Source: Trichococcus pasteurii
GTDB taxonomy: Bacteria; Bacillota; Bacilli; Lactobacillales; Aerococcaceae
Direction: 5' to 3'
Assembly: GCF_900112935.1 (NCBI RefSeq)
Contig: NZ_FONM01000002.1
Span: 186,001 to 250,000 of the forward strand
Length of the DNA stretch: 64,000 nucleotides
In this document: piece by piece, positions 37,201 to 47,900 of the stretch
How positions within the stretch are numbered: the first letter of the stretch is position 1
Layout: the number at the start of each line of letters is the position of its first letter
Translations under genes and position numbers: made by a program
The notes under the pieces: model-generated
Seen by the model: only the letters and a program-made list of their open reading frames with translations
Told to the model about the DNA's origin: nothing
Databases searched by the model: none

Positions 37201-38071
37201 GCAGCTGTTCGTTCGCAATCGTGTAGGCCAATTCGTAATCATCCTGCTGGACAGCTTCCAACAGGCGATCGGCATAGCCCTGTTCCGTTTCGAAAATTTC
37301 GCGCTGGGCAGCCGTCTCCACGTCTTGCCCGGCCAGATGCCGCGCTTGTTCGATGTCGTAGCGGATGCCTTCGATCAGGCTCAGCAACTGCGGCTTCAGC
37401 AATTCCTGGTAGAGCACGCTGTTCGTCAACCCGTTTTCGGTGTTGTACAAAGACGGCAAGGAATCCAGCCAGCGGTAAGGAATGGGATTTGCGCGCGAAA
37501 AATCGTAGAGCGAGAAGATCAGCTTCATCAGATCGTCGTCGCTGCGGTCCTTCGAATAAGCCTTGGCCAGATTCTTGAAGTGCGTATCCGGCTCCCCGTA
37601 GAGTTCCTCCTTGACCTCTTCCCAGACGTCCTCCTTCAGCAGCTCGACTTCGATCGTGTCGGCCAACAAGCGGAAGACCGGATCCAGATCGATCAGATAG
37701 AAATAGCGCTGGATGACCTTCAGGCAGAAGGCGTGGATCGTCGAGATGTTCGCCTGCGGCATCAGCGAGAGCTGCTTGATCAGGTGCAGGTATTGTTCCT
37801 GCGACTGCGCTTCGTTGATGGCGGTCTGGATGGCTCCCGTCATCCGCTCCTTCATTTCCTTGGCTGCCGATTCGGTGAAGGTGACGACAAGCAGCTCATC
37901 GACGTTCGTCCCGCCCTTCACTTTTTCGATGATGCGCTGAATCAGGACCGTCGTTTTTCCTGAGCCTGCCGAGGCGGAGACGAGGATGTTGTCCCCGGTC
38001 TGGTAGATCGATTGCCATTGCGTTTCGGTGAATTTTTCATTGGGTGTGCGTGCCGGTATGCCCGTCATCAT
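34259..38071 (-). CDS. addA: ATP-dependent helicase/nuclease subunit A
   Basis: A 1270-residue UvrD-like helicase with a C-terminal nuclease, the motor subunit of the AddAB (RexAB) double-strand break repair complex. Walker A is ASAGSGKTT (33-41), with DEYQDVN, VGDVKQSIY, TIHASKGLEFPVV and LYVALTRAEQKL as further helicase motifs. The nuclease core is VLYDFKTD about 50 residues before the end, so the Asp and Lys needed for metal cleavage are present. The start overlaps the addB stop by four bases (ATGA), so the two subunits are coupled. Length is normal. Confidence 0.95.
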   Translation of the reverse strand: MMTGIPARTPNEKFTETQWQSIYQTGDNILVSASAGSGKTTVLIQRIIEKVKGGTNVDELLVVTFTESAAKEMKERMTGAIQTAINEAQSQEQYLHLIKQLSLMPQANISTIHAFCLKVIQRYFYLIDLDPVFRLLADTIEVELLKEDVWEEVKEELYGEPDTHFKNLAKAYSKDRSDDDLMKLIFSLYDFSRANPIPYRWLDSLPSLYNTENGLTNSVLYQELLKPQLLSLIEGIRYDIEQARHLAGQDVETAAQREIFETEQGYADRLLEAVQQDDYELAYTIANEQLQFARWPSSKKADPDEVKDQKALLKGLRDKYKKDFAALSAQYLNRPLAEQEEVLKGIHPYAEEMARVTKRFSEAYWERKLEDNVLDFNDLEHLTLQILAPIAEDGERKMSDASAYYRNKFAEVLIDEYQDVNQLQESILYWVTRHQPETENLFMVGDVKQSIYAFRLADPSLFLRKYAAFADKDGGERIILAENFRSRAEVIHFTNFVFEQLMDEKVGQMDYDEAAKLQAGNKSFPESERNQTELLIYLSENADNDEEALTPENDLEADLTIDDKTAGEVTMVAQKIKALIDEKFLIYDKKTKEERPLSYRDIVLLTPTKKNNLVILEIFKDFQIPVILNDTESYFQRTEVSIILSLLKVIDNPRQDIPLAAVLRSPIVGLDEKQLALIRIQQKNGDFYEAAQHFIKICEASEIDQSAEIKDAHSKLALFMGRLLEWRNTARRSSLVTLIWTIYNDTHFLDYVGGMVAGKQRTANLHALYERAKKYEETNYKGLFQFIRFIEKIQQRDKDLAEPTSFSDDEDAVRVMTIHASKGLEFPVVFLMDLSKRFNLSDTQSKYIFSETHGLGTDYFDVQQRVQYPSLARQALAIEKKKKLLAEEMRKLYVALTRAEQKLFLVGSYKSEEKLWADWQVADGTSGKLLPDYLRLQAGSMMKWLGMCLYRHEDAENDHFHKEYRGELTHYPVHFSIQTFREEDLLSYIPVAMEEINESQWKDEIEQMASAKVEAHEHSLAEEMKLAVALMEAKYPHEASTTTTSYQSVSEIKRLFEDPDESHMLKLDLSDTKRVSRYVEPEFPRPRFMQETVMPNSAEIGTATHFVMQSVDLEKEITAAYVAQLLLELVGDGLLETAVAEKLDAEQIALFFRTELGQEIQANADRVRREMPFSLLIPASRIFAEMPEDSTDNLLIHGIIDGFIEYDDHIVLYDFKTDFVGDQAPVLPENIIDKYRGQMNLYKKGLETIRQKPVSAAYIALLSNHTNVVV

Positions 38072-41000
38072 TGCTCCTCCCCTTCCTCGTTGGATTCTTG
38101 ATTGTTCCCGTCATGCCCTTCAATTTCTTCCTTGATCTTCGAAAGGACATCTTCCTTGCTCAGTTTGATGTATTTGCGGTAACGGTTCTCCGGCAACGTG
38201 TTGTCGAACTGCGAGATGGCGCGGTAAGGCCCGCTGACTGTCGGCGTATATGGCCGTTCCTTGATCGGATCAAGCTTCAGGTCACCGGACAGGATCTTAT
38301 CGCCGGCTTCCACCATGTTTGCCCGGTTCTTGGCGATCAGATTGTGGAAATCATCCAACGTAATCAATTCGTCTTTTTTGCCCAGATTGCCGGCCTTGAG
38401 TTTGTTGAATGGGAAGATTTCCGAAGACTTGCCGCTTTCGACGGACGGATCGATTGTGTCCAAAACAGCCGTATCGTTCAGCAATAGCCCTTTCAGCTTG
38501 TAATCGGTGATGATCGTCTTCTGGTAATCCTCGAGCGTCATGAAACTGTTCTGCTTGATGAACGGGTTCTTGACGTGCAGATAGAAAGCTCCTGCAGGCA
38601 AGGTTTTCCCGGCCAGCAGCTTGTCGGCGTTCAGCAAAGCCACATCCAGATAGGTGATCATCTGCATCGCCAAGCCGTAGTAGGCGTCGGAGAAATTGAA
38701 GCTGTGCGCGCTCGACTTGTAGTCGAGGATGGTCAGGTAATTCTCTTTCCCGGCATTGACCAAATCGATCCTGTCGATTTTCCCGCGGATATGCAGGGTG
38801 CCGCCGTTGTTCAGCGGCATGTCCAACCCGTCTAGCATCTGTTCGCCGCCCATTTGCCCGAAGACCGCTTCGGTGCGGATGTTCTTCAGCGCCGTCCGAC
38901 GGCTGTGCTGGTTGAGGACCCAAGCCATCTTCTGGATCGTTTCGCCCAGTTGGTCGCGGATGAAGGCCATCCGGTTGGAGGTCGACAGAATCTTATATTT
39001 GTCGTTCCCGTAGATATTTTGCAGAACAGCATCGGCAATCTGCTTGACCGTCTCCTCGCTCAGGTCAGCGGTATCGATGAGCCTGCTCTTCAGCTGGTTG
39101 ACGATCTGTTCCAAGGCTTCATGGAAAAATTCGCCTGTGCCGGCAGCGGACAGCTCGTATTTCGCCCGTTCCTTGAGCTTCAGGCCGTATTGCAGGAAGT
39201 GGCTGTACGGATCTTCGAAATAGCGCTCAAGCTGAGAGACCGACAGATACAGGTCTTTCCCGTAGAGCTGCTCGGCGACCGGCGCCGTCAGCTTGCTCGG
39301 CACATTCTTGTGCCAGAGGCTGGCGAAGACCTGCTGCATGATCCGTTTGGCTTGCGGATCCTTGGAGATGTAGGCCAAAATGTATTTCCACAGCGTCGGC
39401 ACCGGCTCGTTCGTCGCGCGTTGGTGGCGCAGCAGATGGACCAGTTGGCTGATGTTCTGTTGTTTGCTGCCGAGGAAGGCCGTCGTATCCTCCGCATCGG
39501 CGATGTCCTGGTGCTTGATTTCGACAGGGATCTGCAGCGCATTGGCTACGCGCGACACGTAAGGCGAAATCTTCGGCGATTTCTTGCTGTCGTCCGCACT
39601 CATCGGATAGCTGAAGATGACCTTCTCCGTCCCCGATAGGAAAGCCTGGTAGGCCACATACGGTTCGGCGGCCATCGATTCTGCGGTCGTCGGGTGCAGA
39701 TATTTCTCTTCATTATGCAAGGAACCGCTGAGCCGCTCGCGGTCCTCTTCCGTCAGCAATGATTTATTCTCTTTCTGTGCAGGCAAATGGTCTTGGGTCA
39801 TCCCCATCAGGAAGACCACCTTCGCTGGCTCGAAGCGCGCCCCCTCGATACTCGAGAAGACAACCTGATCGATGCTCGGCGGCACCAGGCTGAAAGTCGC
39901 GTTCTGGAAACCGGTCAAAAGTATTTCATGGAAAGCCGCCGCTCGGAAAGGGCTGTCCCCCAGAATTTCGACGTATTCGTCCAACAGGTTCAGGAAAACT
40001 TTCCAAATCTGTTCCTGCTGCCTTGCTTGGATCAGGTCCCCCTGCGCCAAGGCTTCATCGCGCCAGAAAAGCATCTGTTTGTCGACTTTGGCCGCAATCA
40101 GAAAATTGTACAGGTTCCTTGCGGCTTCCCGGCCGGTTTTGGCCTTCGCCATCTTCTGGAAGAACGGCAGCAGCAGATCCCGCAGATAATTGCGGACCTC
40201 ATTGGAGGTGTCCTGCATCCGTCTATCCTCGGTACTCTGGTTGCTGTTGCCATTTTCGTCCCTGAATGTCGCGAAATACCAATCATCTTTCGAAAGCCAA
40301 CTGTTGCCTTCATAGCCGTATGCCAGCAGGACGTTCTCGATTACATCGACCTGTTCGCGGAAATGCAGCACGGCTGCCGCCGTTTCCTCAAGGCTTGCCG
40401 GATTTTCATGGTTGGCCGGCGTCAACAGTTCCGTGCGCAGCAAGCGCATAATGTCCGGATAGCGCCAATGATGGCGGCGGATGCGGAACAGCGCGTCAAT
40501 GAAGTCCATGAACGGATGGTGCTTCATGGCGTCAGCTTTATCATAAAAGACGTCCATCCCGTCCTTGTCGAAGACCGGCTTCACCATTGTTTCGTACTCT
40601 TCAACTGTCCGCGCCAAAATCAGGATGTCTTTGTAGCGGTAACCGTCTTCGGCGACCAGTTTTTTGATTTCATTGGCCACATGGAAGACTTCCGCCTGTT
40701 TCGTTTCGCAGCCCCAGACCCGGATAGCTTCCTTCTGATCCGCAGTCAGCTCGAACGAGCCTTGGACTTTGTTGGCGGTCGCATCGGTGGATGCAATCCA
40801 ATAATTTTCCAAGGCCAAAAGCGCATCCTTGTACCCGTCCGTGTCCTTCGCAACCCAGTGGTCCTTCATGACCTGAACGCGCAGGCTGCGCGCCAAATGA
40901 TAGAGCGTGTGGTAGGTCGAGCCGGCCGTATAGAACAATTGATGCATGGCCGGCGGTTCGTCGACGTAAGCTTTGTCCAGCGCCAGGGTGATTGTGACTT

Positions 41001-41703
41001 GTTTTGCGGAGCGCAGCAGCGTCGTGACGATCTGCAGCTCGCGGGCCGTGAATCGGTAGAAACCGTCTATGAAGACATAGGTATTCTGCATGTCCAGCGT
41101 TTCGATGACGCCGGCCAGTGCCTCAAGGATGACCTCCTTCTCGAGGTACTTGTCCAGCAGCGCTTCATTGAAGGCATGGTAAAGCTCCTTCAGTTCCGTC
41201 AGCTTCAGCTGGAAGTCGGCCTCGTTGCCGGATTCGGCTTGGTTCGCCAAAATCCCCTGCAAGTCTTCCTCTTCGATGCGGCCGCTGCGCAGCTCTAGAA
41301 ACAGATCAGTCAGCTGCTTGATGAAGCCTTCTTTATTGGCTTCACGGCGGAAAAGGATCAGATCCTGCTCCTTCTCCATCAAAATCTTCCGCACCAGCAT
41401 GCTGAGGCCGGCTTCCGACAATTGCTGCTGTTGGAAAATCGGCGACTTCTTCAGCAAATACCATGCCAACCGGCTGAAACTGAACGTCTGCAGATTCATC
41501 GAGCCCATCATGTCCTGCCCGCGGAAAGCCTCGAATTGCCAAAGCTTTTCCAAGATCGACATCTCCGCCTCGAACTTCGCATGCTCCGGAACCAGCACGA
41601 ATACCTCAGCATCCGGCTCTGCCGTCATAATTCTAGAAATCCGCTCATATATCGCTTGTTTCTTGTCCGCCGATTCCTTGCCTAAAATAAACTGCAACCC
41701 CAT
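38068..41703 (-). CDS. addB: ATP-dependent nuclease subunit B (RexB type)
   Basis: A 1211-residue partner of AddA. The N-terminus MGLQFILGKESADKK lines up with the AddB P-loop region, but the GxSGxGKT Walker A is degraded. The C-terminal nuclease motif ILDYKSSAHSFNF is intact. The four cysteines that hold the Fe-S cluster of Bacillus AddB are not seen around the nuclease domain. Both points fit the RexB branch of Lactobacillales. The start ATG follows GGAGGCG. First gene of addBA; its upstream boundary is the defence island. Confidence 0.92.
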   Translation of the reverse strand: MGLQFILGKESADKKQAIYERISRIMTAEPDAEVFVLVPEHAKFEAEMSILEKLWQFEAFRGQDMMGSMNLQTFSFSRLAWYLLKKSPIFQQQQLSEAGLSMLVRKILMEKEQDLILFRREANKEGFIKQLTDLFLELRSGRIEEEDLQGILANQAESGNEADFQLKLTELKELYHAFNEALLDKYLEKEVILEALAGVIETLDMQNTYVFIDGFYRFTARELQIVTTLLRSAKQVTITLALDKAYVDEPPAMHQLFYTAGSTYHTLYHLARSLRVQVMKDHWVAKDTDGYKDALLALENYWIASTDATANKVQGSFELTADQKEAIRVWGCETKQAEVFHVANEIKKLVAEDGYRYKDILILARTVEEYETMVKPVFDKDGMDVFYDKADAMKHHPFMDFIDALFRIRRHHWRYPDIMRLLRTELLTPANHENPASLEETAAAVLHFREQVDVIENVLLAYGYEGNSWLSKDDWYFATFRDENGNSNQSTEDRRMQDTSNEVRNYLRDLLLPFFQKMAKAKTGREAARNLYNFLIAAKVDKQMLFWRDEALAQGDLIQARQQEQIWKVFLNLLDEYVEILGDSPFRAAAFHEILLTGFQNATFSLVPPSIDQVVFSSIEGARFEPAKVVFLMGMTQDHLPAQKENKSLLTEEDRERLSGSLHNEEKYLHPTTAESMAAEPYVAYQAFLSGTEKVIFSYPMSADDSKKSPKISPYVSRVANALQIPVEIKHQDIADAEDTTAFLGSKQQNISQLVHLLRHQRATNEPVPTLWKYILAYISKDPQAKRIMQQVFASLWHKNVPSKLTAPVAEQLYGKDLYLSVSQLERYFEDPYSHFLQYGLKLKERAKYELSAAGTGEFFHEALEQIVNQLKSRLIDTADLSEETVKQIADAVLQNIYGNDKYKILSTSNRMAFIRDQLGETIQKMAWVLNQHSRRTALKNIRTEAVFGQMGGEQMLDGLDMPLNNGGTLHIRGKIDRIDLVNAGKENYLTILDYKSSAHSFNFSDAYYGLAMQMITYLDVALLNADKLLAGKTLPAGAFYLHVKNPFIKQNSFMTLEDYQKTIITDYKLKGLLLNDTAVLDTIDPSVESGKSSEIFPFNKLKAGNLGKKDELITLDDFHNLIAKNRANMVEAGDKILSGDLKLDPIKERPYTPTVSGPYRAISQFDNTLPENRYRKYIKLSKEDVLSKIKEEIEGHDGNNQESNEEGEEQ

Positions 41704-41783
41704 CGGATCGCCTCCTGTTCGTGTATGTCAATATGGATATTTTACCATAAGGGGATGGTGAAACATTGGGATTTAGGGTAAAT

Positions 41784-41824
41784 AAAAAAGTGGGAATCCA
41801 TAAAGTCTGGATTTCCACTTTTTT
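41784..41824. terminator. Bidirectional terminator at the island edge
   Basis: AAAAAAGTGGGAATCCA and TGGATTTCCACTTTTTT pair over 17 bases with one wobble or mismatch and an eight-base loop. It lies between addB and the defence island. Confidence 0.75.
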
Positions 41825-41910
41825 AATGTTTTTCAAATAATGACTGGTCTTGCGATATACATGTCCGTAATACATCCTACTAAAGTTTTTACGAGATTTA
41901 TACAGAAATT

Positions 41911-42030
41911 CTAGAACCCTTTAACTTCATCCGGGTAATGCTCCAATAAAGTTACGACATTCTCGGTGTCCAGTTTCAAAGTCATAATGCAATCTAAAAT
42001 CGTTCCCACACACATTTGTAAAGTTTCGTT
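41911..42030 (-). other. Short open frame, possible C-terminal gene remnant
   Basis: A minus-strand frame reading MTLKLDTENVVTLL then EHYPDEVKGF before a stop at 41911. It has protein-like composition but no ribosome site, and only about 25 residues follow the ATG at 41985. It looks like the tail of a lost gene at the junction between the addB region and the island. The family is unknown. The rest of 41825-42052 holds nothing I recognise. Confidence 0.3.
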
Positions 42031-42052
42031 TTTTATACTTTAATAAACTTTT

Positions 42053-44602
42053 TTATTCTACTTCATCCAGAGCATCTTTTAGCTTATCGAAGTGGCTGAT
42101 TAACCAGTCGAAGTGCTCCTGATACAGTTCAGGATTATGGATGTCCTTTTCTTCGGAAAAGAGGATTCTTTTTGCGATGCTCTTTTCTCTGCTAGTGTAC
42201 CATTCCAGAGGAAAACCAAATATGTTTTCTATCTCAGCCTTATTCGATTCTAGTTTGGAAAAATACTCTTGTCGATTAACAAAAATTCCTATACGAAGTA
42301 TTTTCTCTCTGTAAAGCTGAAAGAAAATATAATAATTTGGGCTATCGACCGAAACATCATACCAATTGACATATGACGGTTTTCGAGATGCGATATCCTC
42401 TCCCCTCCCATTGTTCCGACAGTACTGGACAAAATTTGTCCAAAAATGCAATCTCAATTGTTTTAGATCAGAAAATCCGCTTGTTGTATCTGTAGGTTGG
42501 ACGATTGTCTCTTCAATTTCTGGCTCCGGTATTTCCGGCACGTCAGCTCGACCATCATTGACAAAGGATATGTGCAACAGTTCAATCATCTGTGCTTCAT
42601 CTTTAAATTGGATGTTCCAACGATTTTCAATGAACTTAAGAAGCTTAATACCACGTTTAAGTATACGCTGGGCATCCCAATCAGTTTGCCTGGATACTTC
42701 TATCTCTGAGTGTGACCCATCCTCATAACCCCGTCGACCAATGTTCTTCGAGGATTTTTTCTCTATAAAGCCGTCATTTTGCAAAGCAGAGTTCACACTT
42801 TGCGACAACGGCAATAAGTTACCTAGTGAACCAGAAAGAATTTTTATTTCATCTTCTGTGTACTGTCTGAAATGATTTCTCCAGTACAATTTTGTTGGTG
42901 TCTGAGGAAGGATATGTTCAATCGATACCTTATCTTTTTCAACTTTCGTAAATGGTGTCCACCCAAGTTTTTCTATCCCTGTTTCCTCAGCCTTCTTATA
43001 TTCGTATTCAAAGAGTAAATAGCGCAGATCGCGCCAATCATAGAATCCTCCACCATTTGAAAAACGTCTATCCGTCCTCGTAATAAAACTATTAATAGAG
43101 TTATCCATGTCATTTGTGGCAGTGGTGATCAAGGATGCGGTGACTTCGCTTAAGAATAATTTGCCGGTATAAACATCACGAGTCTTGCGATAATATTCGC
43201 TGCTTTGATAACTTGACTGTGACGCTGCCATTCTGAATGACAAGAAAATAAAACGTTCAACAGCTCGGAAGAACTCGATACGTTCTTCTGGTGTGGTATT
43301 TGCATCTGGAGTTAATGCTGCTGCGACAAGTGGTCTGAAATAGCCAATTCCTATACGATTTAGGCGTTCGATCCAAACTTTCTCTTCGTGTGTCATATCA
43401 CTCTGTTCAGGAAAGAACGTGTAGAACCAGTATTTTGCTACGCTTTTCAAGCTATTAACGTAGGCTGCTATTTCCTCAGGCTCTAATTTACTGATGGCGG
43501 TTATTATCTCAGACTCAGTAGATTGTAGAACCTCATCGTTTTCTTCAATATCCAAATCAATAATTTCTGCTGTTTCCTCTTCAATAGCAACAATCTGCTT
43601 CGCAAAAACGTTCTTTGCTGAAAACTTATTGAGGAGAAACTTGATGTAATCATCACCTTTTTTGCGAGAATATTGGAAATACATAATCCAATGTGCCCTT
43701 AAGAACTCATCGTCGGATAGCGGTGAATTCTGATTTCGACCAAGTTGGTAGTATACCTCTTTCCAGGCCTCATTAATCTGTTTGCGTAATTCAGCTTTGT
43801 CCATTGCATCCAATTTATCACTATCATAAAGTGTTGTCAGATAAATCAGCCGATTCTTCAAAAGTTCGAGATTAGTCAGTTTTTTACCACGATTGTTCAT
43901 TGTTTCAAAAGCCACAAAAACATCATACTCATCTTCAATCTCATGGATATTAAACATGAGTTGGAGCGTAATTTTACGAAAAATACCCTCTATACCATCA
44001 ATTCCATCGGAGACATACAGTTTTTCCAAACAATCCCGAAAGAACTCTTTTGCATACTTCAGGTTTTTTGTGTAATAGGTTTCATTCACTGTCCCACTGA
44101 ACGGCTCTTCAAATATTTTGTAGGTAAGATAATCTGCACTAGGGTTATCACTCTCATACCCAAAAAGGTAGGTTGTAATTAGGTTTTGCGGTGGCCGTTT
44201 CTGTGAAATGTACTTCGAACGGATAGCCTTCAAAGTCTGATAACAAAGAACGATTTCCTCATCCGTCTTACCTTCATTACACTTTAACCCTTCGAGAAAA
44301 GCGACAATCTCATTTACCAAAATGGAAAAAGTTGTAAGTCGCTGCTGTCCGTCAACTACATGAAACGCTTTATAACCAGAATCAAGTAACCATGTATCGT
44401 TGTTCCAGCTCTTTGATTCAGTTTTTGCGACAGCTTTCAATGATAATAATCCAGTATAATGATACCTGTCTTTCTGCAGATTCAAGATATCATCCCAGAA
44501 ATCCACAAGCTGCTCCTGCTTCCAAGCATATCCCCTTTGATAATCTGGGATACGAAACAATTTATTTTGATACAATTCCGACAGTGACTGCAAATCGCTC
44601 AT
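42053..44602 (-). CDS. DUF262-DUF1524-DUF4268 protein (GmrSD-like type IV restriction enzyme)
   Basis: An 849-residue cytosolic protein. The N-terminal DUF262 domain has [11 protein letters not shown] (about 17-27) and the nucleotide-linked DGQQRLTT (84-91), as in GmrS and DndB-related enzymes. The middle DUF1524 domain carries the His-Me nuclease motif [10 protein letters not shown]. The C-terminal part (about 700-849), with [13 protein letters not shown] and the closing [15 protein letters not shown], fits DUF4268. GmrSD enzymes cut DNA with modified (glucosylated) cytosines using NTP, so an anti-phage role is likely but not shown. It lies alone on the minus strand at the island edge. Confidence 0.85.
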   Translation of the reverse strand: MSDLQSLSELYQNKLFRIPDYQRGYAWKQEQLVDFWDDILNLQKDRYHYTGLLSLKAVAKTESKSWNNDTWLLDSGYKAFHVVDGQQRLTTFSILVNEIVAFLEGLKCNEGKTDEEIVLCYQTLKAIRSKYISQKRPPQNLITTYLFGYESDNPSADYLTYKIFEEPFSGTVNETYYTKNLKYAKEFFRDCLEKLYVSDGIDGIEGIFRKITLQLMFNIHEIEDEYDVFVAFETMNNRGKKLTNLELLKNRLIYLTTLYDSDKLDAMDKAELRKQINEAWKEVYYQLGRNQNSPLSDDEFLRAHWIMYFQYSRKKGDDYIKFLLNKFSAKNVFAKQIVAIEEETAEIIDLDIEENDEVLQSTESEIITAISKLEPEEIAAYVNSLKSVAKYWFYTFFPEQSDMTHEEKVWIERLNRIGIGYFRPLVAAALTPDANTTPEERIEFFRAVERFIFLSFRMAASQSSYQSSEYYRKTRDVYTGKLFLSEVTASLITTATNDMDNSINSFITRTDRRFSNGGGFYDWRDLRYLLFEYEYKKAEETGIEKLGWTPFTKVEKDKVSIEHILPQTPTKLYWRNHFRQYTEDEIKILSGSLGNLLPLSQSVNSALQNDGFIEKKSSKNIGRRGYEDGSHSEIEVSRQTDWDAQRILKRGIKLLKFIENRWNIQFKDEAQMIELLHISFVNDGRADVPEIPEPEIEETIVQPTDTTSGFSDLKQLRLHFWTNFVQYCRNNGRGEDIASRKPSYVNWYDVSVDSPNYYIFFQLYREKILRIGIFVNRQEYFSKLESNKAEIENIFGFPLEWYTSREKSIAKRILFSEEKDIHNPELYQEHFDWLISHFDKLKDALDEVE

Positions 44603-44659
44603 ACTTATTCTCCAATCATTATGTATTAGATTAATTTAACTACTCAAATTATCTCACTT

Positions 44660-44886
44660 GGCAATCTTTATCTTTGTTCTTCGCATGTGTAAATAAGAAA
44701 TCTAAAGGCAATACGGGAATCGTGAGTACTATGCTACTGTATGCGAAAACTTCTGAAAATATTACCCGGAATAATGACTATATTTTGGGAGATACCAACA
44801 TTGGCGTTAAGACATTGAATTTAAACAGATAAGGTAAAAATATTTTAAGTCATCTTAGTGTTGTAGCCGTGAACCTGATGACTTAA
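44660..44886 (+). pseudogene. Remnant of a second mcrC gene (3' end)
   Basis: Plus-strand translation from 44693 gives NKKSKGNTGIVSTMLLYAK, then NNDYILGDTNIGVKTLNLNR and a stop. It aligns closely with the end of the intact McrC (NTGNVSGMLLYAQTAEEITP, DNDYIMGGNHISVKTLNLN). Upstream similarity continues to about 44660 after a two-base insertion, and downstream to about 44886 past an in-frame stop (AGCCGTGAACC against AGCCGTGGACC in mcrC). Only the last 75 or so residues are left. It lies between the DUF262 gene and hsdR, so an McrBC operon once ended here. No promoter, ribosome site or start is present. Confidence 0.85.
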
Positions 44887-44979
44887 GTTCCCTTAAAATA
44901 CTGAATATAAAAAAGGCTTTTGTCAATTACAACGTATATTATTGTAGACATCGCAAGAGATAACCATGGATTCGAAATT

Positions 44980-47900
44980 TTATTCTGCAACACGGTCGGT
45001 CCTATATGCTTCTACGTATCCTCGTCCATACATCGCCCGATTCACTATGAAGTTAAATACGATCTCTGATTTTTGTTTAAAGACCTGTTTATCATAGGAT
45101 TTTGGCAACTTTTTATCTAATATTTCCTCAATCTTGTTTTTGACTCGCTGCTTAGGCTGTTCATCTTTAAACCAATCCACGCTTAATAAATGTACATTGT
45201 CCATCGTCAAGGAATTGTATAATTGACTTGCTGCAGATTTAACTTTTTTTTCTTCTTCTTTAGTCAGTGTTTCTTTCATTAACAAATCAAATAGTACCAA
45301 TTCTTCTTCTGATAAATTCTCCTTAGCAGCGCGTTTATCCTCATCTTGAAGATCTTTTATGAATTTTTTCAATTCTTCAAAGTAGTTCTCATTTGATGTT
45401 GCACCTGCATTATAACCTTGGACAAGCTTCTCGTATCGTTGGGCAAATGACATGCGAGTCTCATTCTTTTCTAGCATTTTAGCAAGTTTTTGCTCGATAA
45501 ATCCTCTTAACTCAGCGATATCAATATTCATATACTGTGACGTTCGAATCTTGTTAATAACCCTCTCAACATCCAAATCTGATAATGAAATCACTTTGTC
45601 ATTCTCTTCCAAATCTGCTATTATTGAAAATTTTAAATGTTCTGATTTTACGCTTGTATCTAACAACTCTTCCACTTTGATTTGGGCATCGTCGATTTTT
45701 TCACTTCTGACTAAGTTTCTCATCATTGAAGCGATATAACGAATAAGCTTATAATATTTATTTTCCCAATGATAATCAAAAATCTCTGGCCTGGATGCAT
45801 CATATACATTTTTAAGTAAATTTGCGTAAATAGTGAATTGTGCTTTCGTTTCATCTGTTGCTAAAATAGCATTTACAGCAGCATTGATCCTTGCTGTTTT
45901 ATCAAAAACATCTTGCACATCCACAATAGTCTGAATGTCGATCCCTAGACTCAAACAAAAATCTACCGCTTCATGTTGGGTTGTACATAATAATTCTATC
46001 AATGCTTCAACCTCTTTAACAGGCATTTCAAATTCATCACCACTGCCACTCGGAGTTGCGTAATCATTCAGCGCATCTTTCATATAGTGGAAAATATTAA
46101 CGTGATCAACAATAAGTCCATTAAGCTTCTCACCACGCTTCTCATCTGAATACACACGATTTGCCCGAGCAATTGCTTGCATCAAAGTGTGTCCTTTCAT
46201 AGGTTTATCAAGATATAGAGTTGAAACGGATGGAGCATCAAATCCCGTAAGCCACATCGCTGTAACAAACACTAATTGTAGTGGATGATCTGGATCTTTA
46301 AATTGATCTTCAATATCTCTTCCCTCATTATCTATAAGGTTCATGCGCTTACGATGCTGAACAATATCCAAACCAACTCGTTCGAATTTTTCTTCTTCAC
46401 CATTCTCTTCACTTACAATTACTGCCATTTCAACGCTGTTCATAAATCTACGTTCAGAAAGGAGGCCAGCTTTTACTTCATTGGACTCAGCTTTTGTAAT
46501 CTCTGTATTCAGTTCTAGTAATCGCTTCTTCCAATGTTTTTGGACTTTTTCATACATCATAACAGTAGCAAACTTATCAACAGAAATTACCATACCTTTC
46601 CCTAAAAAACCTCTTTTAGGAAAATGTTTTACTACATATTCGGCCACTTCATCAACTCTGCTATCACGTTTTAGGACATCCAATGAATTCCTATAACGAC
46701 TTTCCAACGTATTTTGTTCTTCGTCAGTTAAGTTTTCATTTTCAATAATTGATAAAAAGTCATCATTCAGTAAATCATTGTTTAATTCCACTGTAGGTAC
46801 TTTTTTAGAGTAATACAATGGCACGGTTGCCCCATCTTTGATGGAATCCGCAAAATTGTATTCGCTAACATAATCTCCAAAGAACTGATTGGTTAGGCGT
46901 TTAGATCCAAGTAACGGTGTGCCTGTAAATGCGACATATTGTGCATTAGGAAGCCCTGTGCGCATATTTTCTGCTAATTCTTTATACTGGGTTCTATGAG
47001 CTTCATCCACAATTACAATGATATCTTCACGAGTTGATAGTAATGGAAATTTTGAGTCATAATCAGAACGGAACTTATGTATCAAAGTGAAAATCATTGA
47101 TGTATTACTCTGTAACATTTCACGGAGATGACTCCCACTTTTTGCTTTCACAGCATCTGAATCTTGAATAACCCCTGTCCGAACAAAGTTCTTAAGCAAC
47201 TGAGTATTCAAATCGTCGCGATCCGTTATCATCAAAAAAGTATAATTACCAGAGTACTTACGACGTATTTTACGCACATACATAACCATTGAGAAGCTTT
47301 TACCACTTCCTTGCGTATGCCAGAAAACACCAAGTTTACCATTTTTACCATCTCGATTTTTGAATGAATCAATCGCATTATTCACACCAATAAATTGATG
47401 GCTTTTAGCGACAATCTTAGTATCTTTATTCAAATAAAGAATAAAATTTTCAATGTAATCTATTATTTTTTCTTTAGGCATTAATCCTTTAATCAAATAT
47501 TGTAAGGAAATCTCATTATTATCAATCATTTTTCGATCAATTTTCTCTTCCTCATTATTCACCTTCAACCATTCAAAGTAATGGGAAAAGCTTGAATTAT
47601 AGCTTCCAGCTTTAGTTTGGTGCCCGTTTGAAATTATACATAGTTGATTAAAGAAAAATAGCTGAGGAATATCATGTTTTTGATTAATCAGGTTGTACGT
47701 ATATCCTAATTGTACATTTTCACTTGGTTTCTTCAATTCAATCCATACTAAAGGTAACCCATTAATATATACCAAGATATCTGGTCGACGGTAACCATAC
47801 TCACCATCAATCCAAACTTGTCTAGCAACAGTAAAAGTATTATTCTTTGGATTCTCATAATCAATCAAATTCAAATATTCAATCGTTTCCTTACTCTCTC

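Noticed and set aside
36518-37963. Plus-strand frame of 481 codons
   Set aside because: It lies wholly inside addA on the other strand, has no ribosome site, and is a shadow of its codon structure.
39787-41298. Plus-strand frame of 503 codons
   Set aside because: Antisense shadow of addB; composition is unlike a real protein.
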